A stretch of 64,000 bases of DNA, from NCBI GenBank assembly GCA_025153445.1, contig JANZNS010000004.1, forward strand, positions 372,001 to 436,000, in the 5' to 3' direction. A program made the translations under genes and the position numbers. Below the pieces are notes generated by a model. It was given only the letters and a program-made list of their open reading frames with translations, was not told the origin of the DNA and did no database searches. Shown here piece after piece: positions 26,236 through 33,612 of the stretch (position 1 is the first letter of the stretch; every line of letters begins with the position of its first letter). The stretch is from Marinobacter sp. BGYM27. GTDB taxonomy: Bacteria; Pseudomonadota; Gammaproteobacteria; Pseudomonadales; Oleiphilaceae.

Positions 26236-26861
26236 TTGCCTGTCTCCCGAAACGTTTCCACCATCAAAAATATCCGCTGCCGGGCCCGGTGCAGTATCAC
26301 CCTCAGGTTAGATGCAGAAACTCCCAGGATGTTACAGACGTCTTCTGATTTATGCTGATGCGCCTCGTATAGCATTAATGCCGAGCGATGCTGCTCCGGC
26401 AATGCCGTCAGGTGCTTGTCGAGACAAGCCTTGAGCGCACCGCTTTCCAGCCATTGCTCGGCCGATTCGGTAGTTTTCAAGCGCGGCGGCTCGGACCAGG
26501 TGCCCCGGGTCCGGAACCGCGAATCCAGTGCCGGCTCCAACGGTTCCGAAAAATCCATCGCGATCTCCCGCCCCGCTTTACGCAGCCCGTCTTTTGCCTG
26601 GTTGGCCACAATCCGGTGCAGCCAGGTTTTCAGACTGGCACGCCCCTCAAATGATTGAATTGCCTGAACCACCTTGATCCAAACCTCCTGAACAGCATCC
26701 TCGGCAGAGGCAGGATCAAGATAAAAGCGCGCCACCAATAACATCGAAGGCGTGTAGGCACGCACCGCCTCATCAAATGCAGCCTGCTCTCCGGCCTGCA
26801 GACGCTTGATCAGCGAGGATTCATCACCACTTCTGGCTGACGATTCACCTGTTTTCACCAT
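26229..26861 (-). CDS. ECF sigma-70 family RNA polymerase sigma factor
   Basis: A 210-residue sigma factor. Region 2 is at about 25-95 (FDEAVRAYTPSMLLVARFYLDPASAEDAVQEVWIKVVQAIQSFEGRASLKTWLHRIVANQAKD) and region 4 at about 145-205 (LPEQHRSALMLYEAHQHKSEDVCNILGVSASNLRVILHRARQRI). A longer-than-usual linker (about 50 residues) joins them. It pairs with the overlapping anti-sigma gene and reads away from the DUF547/radical SAM operon. The intergenic region has two matching ECF-type promoter motifs back to back, suggesting autoregulation and control of the operon. Confidence 0.9.
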   Translation of the reverse strand: MVKTGESSARSGDESSLIKRLQAGEQAAFDEAVRAYTPSMLLVARFYLDPASAEDAVQEVWIKVVQAIQSFEGRASLKTWLHRIVANQAKDGLRKAGREIAMDFSEPLEPALDSRFRTRGTWSEPPRLKTTESAEQWLESGALKACLDKHLTALPEQHRSALMLYEAHQHKSEDVCNILGVSASNLRVILHRARQRIFLMVETFRETGKC

Positions 26862-26947
26862 ACTCTAGCGCTTCCTCTCGTTATAAAAATGCTGCACGCT
26901 GACGCGGCAACATACGGCCTCGAACCATCGAAAACCGGCCTGAGGTG

Positions 26948-26973
26948 GACGCTGTTTTTCTTCAAAAGTTCAC
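26948..26973 (-). promoter_or_regulatory. ECF-type promoter candidate for the sigma gene
   Basis: Minus strand GTGAAC (26973-26968), 16-bp spacer, CGTC (26951-26948). AAC in the -35 and CGTC in the -10 with 15-17 bp spacing is the general ECF pattern. It implies a leader of about 80 bp before the sigma ATG. Confidence 0.55.
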
Positions 26974-26974
26974 C

Positions 26975-27000
26975 TGTAACAAATAATCCGCCGATGCGTC
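26975..27000 (+). promoter_or_regulatory. ECF-type promoter candidate for the DUF547/radical SAM operon
   Basis: Plus strand TGTAAC (26975-26980), 16-bp spacer, CGTC (26997-27000). Same spacing and same core letters as the promoter on the opposite strand, whose -35 is only one base away. It implies a leader of about 90 bp before the DUF547 ATG. Confidence 0.55.
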
Positions 27001-27098
27001 TCTGTTAGTAGATGCACAGTGATGGATGCATCCTCTAACGAAAAGCTGACGTACAAAAGAAGCATGACCAACACCTGACGTATCCTGGAGACCTGTTG

Positions 27099-27923
27099 AT
27101 GACGTCTGCAATCGGTACCACCCTGACCGCTGTCGCACTGATGATATTGAGTATAGGCGCAGCCGGCGCAACCTCCTTCGACCACAGTCACGGTCGCTGG
27201 AATGGCCTTCTGCAAGCTCACGTCAGCTATATTGAAGACGGCATTGCGTCGACGGTTGATTATGATGGCTTCGCCAAAGACGAGAAGGCGCTCGACCGTT
27301 ATCTCGGCTCGCTCTCGGCCGTGTCCCTGCAAACGCTTGATGGTTGGCCGAAAGAACAGCGGCTGGCGTTTCTGATCAACGCCTACAACGCCTTTACTGT
27401 TAAGCTCATCCTCAACCATTATCCGGGCCTCGAGTCGATTCGCGACATTGGCAATATTTTTCAGTCGCCCTGGTCACGCTCGTTTTTCACGCTGCTGGGA
27501 AAAGAACGCAGCCTGGATGAGCTGGAACACGAGATGATCCGCGAGTGGTTCAACGAGCCGCGCATTCATATGGCAGTGAACTGCGCCTCTGTCGGCTGCC
27601 CAGCGCTGGCCGCGTCGGCCTACACCGGCGATTCGCTGGATGCTCAGCTAGACAAGGCGGTGGAGCGCTTCTTGTCCGATTCGACACGCAATCGTTATCT
27701 CTCTGTGACAAATCGGTACGAAGTCTCCTCTATCTTTGACTGGTATGGCGATGACTGGAATCGCGATAGCAGCTATCCCGGTGGCGTAAGGGCGTTTCTG
27801 AATGAGCATATCGGCCTGATGGCTCAAGCGAAGGTGCCTGACAAGGCCACTTTGAACAAGGCTGAAATCAAGTTCCTGGACTACGACTGGGCACTGAACA
27901 CGCAAGAATATTCAAGGGAGTAA
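27099..27923 (+). CDS. DUF547 domain-containing exported protein
   Basis: A 274-residue protein with a signal peptide (residues 1-23, ending GAAGA). The DUF547 core is recognised from FLINAYNAFTVKLIL (about 92-106), FFTLLGKERSLDELEHEMIR (about 133-152) and HMAVNCASVGCPALAASAYTGDSLDAQLDKA (about 163-193), with two conserved Cys in NCASVGCP. Domain function is unknown; periplasmic location is inferred from the signal. It is first of four tightly spaced genes, ending 2 bp before the radical SAM start. ATG 27099 is preferred to the TTG before it; GGAG lies 8 bp upstream. Confidence 0.85.
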   Translation: MTSAIGTTLTAVALMILSIGAAGATSFDHSHGRWNGLLQAHVSYIEDGIASTVDYDGFAKDEKALDRYLGSLSAVSLQTLDGWPKEQRLAFLINAYNAFTVKLILNHYPGLESIRDIGNIFQSPWSRSFFTLLGKERSLDELEHEMIREWFNEPRIHMAVNCASVGCPALAASAYTGDSLDAQLDKAVERFLSDSTRNRYLSVTNRYEVSSIFDWYGDDWNRDSSYPGGVRAFLNEHIGLMAQAKVPDKATLNKAEIKFLDYDWALNTQEYSRE

Positions 27924-27925
27924 AC

Positions 27926-28888
27926 ATGGCATTTGACTTGGCCAATGCACAGCGTATTCCGGCCGCCGAGCTGGCGACACCGCGCAACCGCGATAGTTGG
28001 ACGCACACCCGGGAGGGTGAGGCGCGCGGTTATATTGATGCGGACCAGCTCAAGGAGCTGTGGATCCATACCGGCACCGCCTGCAACCTTGCCTGTCCGT
28101 TCTGTCTCGAAGGTTCGCACCCCGGCGATGGCCGTATTCCGGGCATGAAACTGGATGATGTGCGCCCGTTTATTCACGAAGCCATCGACATGGGCGTCGA
28201 GCAGTTTTCATTTACTGGCGGCGAGCCCTTTGTGATTCGCGATTTCGTCAACATTCTGGACTACGCCAGCCAGCACCGCCCCTGCTTCGTGCTGACCAAT
28301 GCCACAGATCCATTACTGAAGCGCACACACCAACTGCTGCCGTTGCGCGACAATGCCTATCCGATTCGTTTTCGGGTCAGTCTTGATTTCCCGGATGCGG
28401 CCAAACACGACGTGGATCGCGGCGAAGGAAGTTTTGACAAGGCTCTGGAAGGCATTCGCTGGTTGCACAACAACGGCTTTGCGGTATCCATTGCCCGCCA
28501 GATAGAGGATGGCGAAGTGGCGCCTGAGGTCGAAGCCCGTTTCCGCGCGATATTCCGGGAATGGGGCATCCCTGAAGACCTGGCTTTCACTGCATTCCCC
28601 GATTTCGGCATTCCCGGCTCTGAAGATGGCAGCCCCGAAATTACCGAAGGCTGCATGGACAAATTCCCCACCAAAGAGAGCCGGGCCCACTTCATGTGCA
28701 CCTATACCCGCATGCTGGTGAAACGGGACGACAAAGTCCGGGTGTTTGCCTGCACGCTGGTGGACGACGATCCGGATTACGATCTGGGAAGCACGCTGCA
28801 GGAAAGCATGGACATCCGCATCATGCTCCGTCATCACCGCTGCTTTTCATGTTATCGCTTCGGCGCCAGCTGCAGCGCGCCGGTTTAA
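27926..28888 (+). CDS. Radical SAM protein with auxiliary Cys cluster
   Basis: A 320-residue cytoplasmic enzyme. The SAM-binding [4Fe-4S] motif is C53-x3-C57-x2-C60 (in TACNLACPFC), followed by FTGGEP near residue 100 and the radical SAM half-barrel. The C-terminus has further Cys residues (FMC...FAC...RCFSCYRFGASCS), a SPASM/Twitch-like arrangement for an auxiliary Fe-S cluster, so a modifying reaction on a peptide or small molecule is plausible. No precursor peptide gene was found nearby. It is the second gene of the ECF-linked operon; the substrate is unknown. Confidence 0.88.
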   Translation: MAFDLANAQRIPAAELATPRNRDSWTHTREGEARGYIDADQLKELWIHTGTACNLACPFCLEGSHPGDGRIPGMKLDDVRPFIHEAIDMGVEQFSFTGGEPFVIRDFVNILDYASQHRPCFVLTNATDPLLKRTHQLLPLRDNAYPIRFRVSLDFPDAAKHDVDRGEGSFDKALEGIRWLHNNGFAVSIARQIEDGEVAPEVEARFRAIFREWGIPEDLAFTAFPDFGIPGSEDGSPEITEGCMDKFPTKESRAHFMCTYTRMLVKRDDKVRVFACTLVDDDPDYDLGSTLQESMDIRIMLRHHRCFSCYRFGASCSAPV

Positions 28889-28927
28889 AACTGATGTTAT
28901 TGACCACTTACAGGGACGTCACCACTC

Positions 28928-30331
28928 ATGTCTTTCGCTGAAGCCAGCTTATTCTGGGGATTTCTGGTGGTGTACGGCATTATCATGTATGCCCTCTCGC
29001 CGCGCAGCCGCAATGCAGCCTCGTTCTACAAAGGTGCGGATGACAGCGGCAAGCCCGTGAGTCAGTGGTCACTCACTGCCAGCATATTCATCAGCTGGAT
29101 TTTCGCCAAGTCAGTCACCAATGCCGCGAACCTTGGCGCCGCCTATGGCGTCACCGGAGGGCTGGCATACGCGACTTACTGGCTATCCATTCCGGTTGCG
29201 GGCTATATCATTTATCTGATCCGCACCCAGACCGGCGCCCGCAGTCTTCAAGAGTTTCTGACATCGCGCTTTGGCCGACTCGCTGCGGTCAGCTTCGCCG
29301 CCGCCATTCTGATCCGTCTTTATAACGAAGTATGGAGCAATACCGCGGTGGTGGGCGGCTACTTCGGCCTGCCGGGGGAGTGGCAGTATTATACCGCCGC
29401 GCTGCTGTTTACCGCTTTCACACTGGCATACAGCCTCAAAGGCGGACTTCGGAGTTCGATCTTCACCGATGTTATTCAGGCTGTGGTTTTTGTGTTCTTC
29501 GTGGCTGCGGTGCTATTCCTGATAGTACCTGCCAACGATACCAGCGCATTGCTCAGTGCCGGCGAATTCAAGCTGAACGCCGGCGCCGATCTACTGCTCG
29601 TCGCTGGTCTGCAGCTTTTCAGCTACCCGTTCCACGATCCGGTGCTGACCGACCGAGGCTTTGTGAACAGGGAAAAAACCATGCTGAAAAGCTTCGTAGT
29701 CGCCGGTTTACTGGGCTTCGTAGCGGTCTTCATCTTCAGCCTCGTAGGTGTGCACGCCCAGCTCAACGGCATCGAAGCCAACGGCAATGCCCCGGCTGCC
29801 GTGGGACAGGCGCTGGGCATGACCGCACTCTTCTTTATGAGCGTGGTGATGATGACGTCCGCCGGCTCAACCCTGGACTCCACCTTCACCTCACTGTCGA
29901 AATCGATTGCGGTCGACCTGCCCCAACTAGTCCGCAGTGCTGCGGACAAACTGCCCAGCATGCGTGTAGGCGCCGTGGTAATGGTTGCGTTCGCGATACT
30001 CGGCAACCTGCCAATGTTTGCCGGCACTGACATCCTCAAAGCCACGACCGTGTCCGGCACCATGGTCATGGGGCTGGCGCCGGTGTTTCTGTTTTACGGT
30101 TTCACCCGCTGGTCGCCCTGGAGCTTCCACCTCAGTTTCTGGAGCGGCATCGTGCTCGGGTTGATGCTGGCCATGGGGTTAATTCCTGCCAGCTGGTCAA
30201 TCGGAGAAGGCCATTACGCCGCACTGCTGGGAGTGAATGCCTGGGGGATACTGATCTGCACGACCGGCTTCTTTTTACCGCTGGCGCTGCAGCGTCTGAG
30301 TGGCCGCCACACCGTTTCCACCAACGCATGA
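28928..30331 (+). CDS. Sodium:solute symporter (SSS) family transporter
   Basis: A 467-residue inner membrane protein with about 13 helices of the SSS/APC fold. Recognisable parts are the first helix, the segment WSLTASIFISWIFAKSVTNAANLGA (about 40-64) that lines the ion path, and AYSLKGGLRSSIFTDVIQAVVFV (about 168-190), the SSS signature region. It should drive solute uptake with Na+. The substrate cannot be read from sequence; its place between a radical SAM enzyme and a phosphoesterase-like protein suggests import of the pathway's substrate or recovery of its product. Its stop overlaps the next start (ATGA). Confidence 0.87.
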   Translation: MSFAEASLFWGFLVVYGIIMYALSPRSRNAASFYKGADDSGKPVSQWSLTASIFISWIFAKSVTNAANLGAAYGVTGGLAYATYWLSIPVAGYIIYLIRTQTGARSLQEFLTSRFGRLAAVSFAAAILIRLYNEVWSNTAVVGGYFGLPGEWQYYTAALLFTAFTLAYSLKGGLRSSIFTDVIQAVVFVFFVAAVLFLIVPANDTSALLSAGEFKLNAGADLLLVAGLQLFSYPFHDPVLTDRGFVNREKTMLKSFVVAGLLGFVAVFIFSLVGVHAQLNGIEANGNAPAAVGQALGMTALFFMSVVMMTSAGSTLDSTFTSLSKSIAVDLPQLVRSAADKLPSMRVGAVVMVAFAILGNLPMFAGTDILKATTVSGTMVMGLAPVFLFYGFTRWSPWSFHLSFWSGIVLGLMLAMGLIPASWSIGEGHYAALLGVNAWGILICTTGFFLPLALQRLSGRHTVSTNA

Positions 30332-31272
30332 GCGAGCAACCGGGGCGCAGCTGCCCAATCCATTATCGTTATCAGCCCGAGCGATTGTGCCGTGATCCGG
30401 AGCCGGTAAAAGCCGACGTGCTTTACGTGATTGGCGGGCTATACGGCAACCCGCTGGCACTCGATGCCATTGACGCCATGGCGGCGTCCGAACAGGCCCT
30501 CGGCCGGCGAGTGAAACTGCTGTTTAACGGCGACTTCAACTGGTTTAACGCCGACGAAGACGCTTTCGTCGACGTTAACAACCGCGTGCTTGTGCACGAC
30601 ATTATTCAGGGCAATGTCGAATACGAACTGGCCAACCCCAGTCCGGATGCCGGTTGCGGCTGCGCCTACCCGGACTTTGTCGATAATGGCACCGTCGAAC
30701 GCTCGAACCGGATCATTACGCGCCTGCAAGCCATCGCCTCTCGGCACCCCGGCATTCAGGCATCACTCAGGGCAGCACCACGCTGGCGCTGCCTCTCGTT
30801 TGGCGGTGAAACCCTGCTGATTCTCCACGGGGATCCCGAATCCCTCGCAGGCTGGGGCCTGGCCAGCGAAAACCTGTCCCGCCCGAGTCACCAGCATCAG
30901 CTGCATCAATGGTTTGCCCAAACCGGTGCAACTCTGATGGCGTGCACCCACACATGTCTGCCCGCCTTGTGGCAGCGTCATGACACCTTACTGTCACAGA
31001 CCATCATCAATAATGGTTCGGCAGGCATGGGCAATCTGCATGCCGATCCCCGGGGGCTGATCACCCGCGTTTCCACTATCCCTGCGGACACCGCACTCGC
31101 ATCCGCCCGCCAGGGGGACCTTGAGGTATCGCTGGTGCCGGTCGCGTTTGACGCCCAGGCCTGGGTTGCACGCTTTGACGAGTGCTGGCCGACAGGCAGT
31201 GATGCCGCCATTTCTTACCGGCAAAGAATCCTGAAGGGGACTAAACTTACGGTCGCGGATATTCGTCTGTAA
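30328..31272 (+). CDS. Metallophosphoesterase-like protein with altered metal site
   Basis: A 314-residue cytoplasmic protein of calcineurin-like fold, last gene of the operon. The familiar motifs appear in order but are changed: the first (normally D-x-H-G-N) is GLYGN at about residues 37-41; GD is kept (FNGDFNWF); GNH[DE] reads GNVE; H-G-D is kept (ILHGDPES); and G-H-T-H reads CTHTC. Asp and His of the first motif and the catalytic His of the third are missing, so ordinary two-metal catalysis is doubtful. Cys-rich spots (CGCAYPD, CTHTC) could give a different metal site. It may be a binding or regulatory protein rather than a phosphatase. Confidence 0.75.
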   Translation: MSEQPGRSCPIHYRYQPERLCRDPEPVKADVLYVIGGLYGNPLALDAIDAMAASEQALGRRVKLLFNGDFNWFNADEDAFVDVNNRVLVHDIIQGNVEYELANPSPDAGCGCAYPDFVDNGTVERSNRIITRLQAIASRHPGIQASLRAAPRWRCLSFGGETLLILHGDPESLAGWGLASENLSRPSHQHQLHQWFAQTGATLMACTHTCLPALWQRHDTLLSQTIINNGSAGMGNLHADPRGLITRVSTIPADTALASARQGDLEVSLVPVAFDAQAWVARFDECWPTGSDAAISYRQRILKGTKLTVADIRL

Positions 31273-31574
31273 GACATGAGCGAAAACGGCGAGAAGAGGG
31301 GCCGCTTAAAGCCGCTGAATACCGGCCAGGCGACGGTTTCAACGCCCTCACAGGGGCGCAAACTGGTTGCGTAAACGGCCTGTAGCAACCAACGCCATTT
31401 GATTTTTATTTCGTGGTCTATATAATTACAACCCTAAAGATTGAAGCCAGCATAACTTAATTCGCTAATTTTCAACGAGTTATGTTTGGGCAAGACCTTC
31501 AATCCAGCGGCTCCGCATTAGTAGACGCCGCGTAATTGAATTTAACTCTAAATGACTGAGTGACCAAGACCGCT
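31273..31574. other. Upstream region of ectA
   Basis: About 300 bp with no gene. It holds a sigma-70-like promoter (listed separately) and about 145 bp of leader before the ectA start. No operator was identified. Confidence 0.5.
31399..31426 (+). promoter_or_regulatory. Sigma-70-like promoter for ectA
   Basis: TTGATT (31399-31404) and a perfect TATAAT (31421-31426) with a 16-bp spacer, in an AT-rich stretch ahead of the ect operon. Confidence 0.6.
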
Positions 31575-32096
31575 ATGACAAACGAAGGATCAAATACCAC
31601 CGCCATCACCCTTCGCACACCGTGCAAGGATGATGGCTTCCGGCTTTACCAGTTGGTAGAACAGTGCCCACCACTGGATCCCAACTCGATCTACTGCAAC
31701 TTGCTGCAATGCAGCCACTTCGCCGAAACCGGTGTTGCCGCTGAAAAGAACGGTGACTTGGTCGGCTTTATCTCCGGTTATATTCCCCCGCAGCAACCCG
31801 AGACGGTTTTCGTCTGGCAGGTTGCCGTCCACGAAAACGGACGAGGCCAAGGCCTTGCAAAACGAATGCTCAAAGCCATCGTGGCCCGTGATGTGTGTCA
31901 GAACGTCACACACATGGAAACGACGATTACTGAAGATAACGAGGCGTCCTGGGCATTGTTTCGCTCGTTTGCCCGTGATCTCGGCGCCGAGCTGACCTAT
32001 TCCGAGCATTTCGAGAAAGGTACCCACTTCGGTGGCAACCACGACTCGGAATTCCTGCTCCGGATAGGCCCCTTCACGAAGCCAGTCAACGGCTAG
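31575..32096 (+). CDS. ectA: L-2,4-diaminobutyrate acetyltransferase
   Basis: A 173-residue GNAT enzyme that acetylates the gamma-amino group of L-2,4-diaminobutyrate, giving N-gamma-acetyl-DABA, the ectoine precursor. The EctA pattern is clear: PPLDPNSIYCNLLQCSHFAETG (about 35-56), the acetyl-CoA loop VHENGRGQGLAKRML, and HMETTITEDNEASWALF. ATG 31575 gives the usual EctA N-terminus; a GTG five codons earlier is possible. It is followed by ectB after 135 bp. Confidence 0.95.
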   Translation: MTNEGSNTTAITLRTPCKDDGFRLYQLVEQCPPLDPNSIYCNLLQCSHFAETGVAAEKNGDLVGFISGYIPPQQPETVFVWQVAVHENGRGQGLAKRMLKAIVARDVCQNVTHMETTITEDNEASWALFRSFARDLGAELTYSEHFEKGTHFGGNHDSEFLLRIGPFTKPVNG

Positions 32097-32231
32097 GGAT
32101 TTCGCGGCTACACAAAGTCCGTAAACCCTGACCCGACTGGCACTATCACTGGCAGCCGCCACCTGAATGCGACCGAATCCGTTCACTGGCACTGCCTTAA
32201 CCTCGAACCTGACATGCTAAGAGGCAAGACA

Positions 32232-33500
32232 ATGGAAATTTTCAAGTCGACCGAATCAGAAGTACGTGTTTATTCACGAGCGTTCCCCGTGATCTTCAAC
32301 CGCGCGAAAAACGCGCATCTTTACGCTGAAGATGGCAAGGCGTACCTCGACTTTCTGGCGGGTGCAGGCTCGCTGAACTACGGTCACAACAACGACATCC
32401 TGAAAAAGGCACTGCTTGAGTACATCGAAAACGACGGTGTCAGCCAGGGTCTCGACATGTACACCACAGCCAAGCATGACTTCATGGAAGCCTACAAGAA
32501 GTACATTCTTGAGCCTCGTGATCTGGACTACAAAATGCAGTTCACCGGCCCTACCGGTACCAACTGTGTCGAAGCGGCCATGAAGTTGGCACGCAAGGTT
32601 AAAGGTCGTGACAGCATTATTTCGTTCACTAATGGTTTCCACGGTGTATCGCTGGGTGCGGTCGCCGCTACCGGTAACAAGCACCACCGCGGTGGTGCCG
32701 GCGTCGCACTGGGCAGCGTCAGCTTCATGCCGTACGACGGTTATCTGGGCGATGATGTCGACACCATCGAAATGATGGACAAGATGCTGACTGACAACTC
32801 ATCAGGCATCGATCTGCCAGCGGCTGTCATCGTTGAGGCGGTGCAGGGTGAAGGTGGTCTTAACGCGGCCCGTGCCGAATGGCTCCAGAAGCTGTCCAAG
32901 CTGTGCAAGAAGCACGACATTCTGCTGATTGTTGATGACATCCAGGCAGGTAATGGCCGCACCGGCCAGTTCTTCAGCTTTGAAGAAGCCGGCATCAAGC
33001 CTGATATCGTCACCGTATCCAAGTCACTGAGTGGCTATGGTCTGCCGATGGCACTGGTACTGTTCAAGCGCGAGTTGGACGTGTGGACATCAGGTGAGCA
33101 CAACGGCACCTTCCGGGGTAACAACATGGCCTTCGCTACCGCCAGGGCCGCGCTGGAGACCTACTGGAAAGACAACAGCTTCGCCGATGAAGTGAAGAAG
33201 AAGGCCGGTATCCTGAATGCAGGCCTGAAAGCGGTCAGCGACCAGTTCAAGGGCCAGTTCAAGCTCAAGGGCCGTGGCATGATGCAGGGCATCGCCTGTC
33301 GTGATGGCGATCTGGCGGGCAAGATTTGTGCTCGCGCCTTTGAGAAGGGCCTGATCATTGAAACAGCCGGGCCTGACGATGAAGTCGTCAAATGCCTGAT
33401 GCCGCTGACCATCAGCGATGAAGATCTCCAACAAGGTCTGGACTTGCTCAAGCAAAGTGTTGAAGAGATCATGAAAGAAGACATGAGCCAGGCATCCTGA
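32232..33500 (+). CDS. ectB: Diaminobutyrate-2-oxoglutarate aminotransferase
   Basis: A 422-residue PLP enzyme (class III aminotransferase) that converts aspartate semialdehyde and glutamate to L-2,4-diaminobutyrate. EctB features: [15 protein letters not shown] (about 38-52), [21 protein letters not shown] (about 107-127), [15 protein letters not shown] (about 234-248) and the PLP lysine in [15 protein letters not shown] 32232 is chosen; the six residues before it lack family similarity. The gene that normally follows, ectC, is missing; ask comes 112 bp later. Confidence 0.95.
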   Translation: MEIFKSTESEVRVYSRAFPVIFNRAKNAHLYAEDGKAYLDFLAGAGSLNYGHNNDILKKALLEYIENDGVSQGLDMYTTAKHDFMEAYKKYILEPRDLDYKMQFTGPTGTNCVEAAMKLARKVKGRDSIISFTNGFHGVSLGAVAATGNKHHRGGAGVALGSVSFMPYDGYLGDDVDTIEMMDKMLTDNSSGIDLPAAVIVEAVQGEGGLNAARAEWLQKLSKLCKKHDILLIVDDIQAGNGRTGQFFSFEEAGIKPDIVTVSKSLSGYGLPMALVLFKRELDVWTSGEHNGTFRGNNMAFATARAALETYWKDNSFADEVKKKAGILNAGLKAVSDQFKGQFKLKGRGMMQGIACRDGDLAGKICARAFEKGLIIETAGPDDEVVKCLMPLTISDEDLQQGLDLLKQSVEEIMKEDMSQAS

Positions 33501-33515
33501 GGCAGTTGCAGGATG

Positions 33516-33565
33516 GGGAGAGCCAGCCAACGGCCGGGACGCCAGGTGGCGCAAGCGGCTCTCCC
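33516..33565 (+). repeat. Intercistronic hairpin between ectB and ask
   Basis: GGGAGAGCC (33516-33524) and GGCTCTCCC (33557-33565) are perfect inverted arms enclosing 32 bp that include a smaller CGCC-AGGT-GGCG hairpin. It fills the gap where ectC would be expected. It has no U-tract. Confidence 0.6.
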
Positions 33566-33612
33566 GCTCAGAATACTCCCGGCGCCCATTCAAGCGACCG
33601 AAGACCAGGATC

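Noticed and set aside
26862-27098. Precursor peptide gene for the radical SAM enzyme
   Set aside because: Short frames here are antisense to the DUF547 gene or without ribosome sites; none has a leader/core-like layout.
30328-31272. Plain call of an active phosphodiesterase
   Set aside because: Key metal ligands of motifs I and III are missing, so only the fold is claimed.
33501-33612. Search for an ectC remnant between ectB and ask
   Set aside because: The 112 bp contains an inverted repeat but no EctC-like coding fragment in any frame, so no pseudogene is reported.
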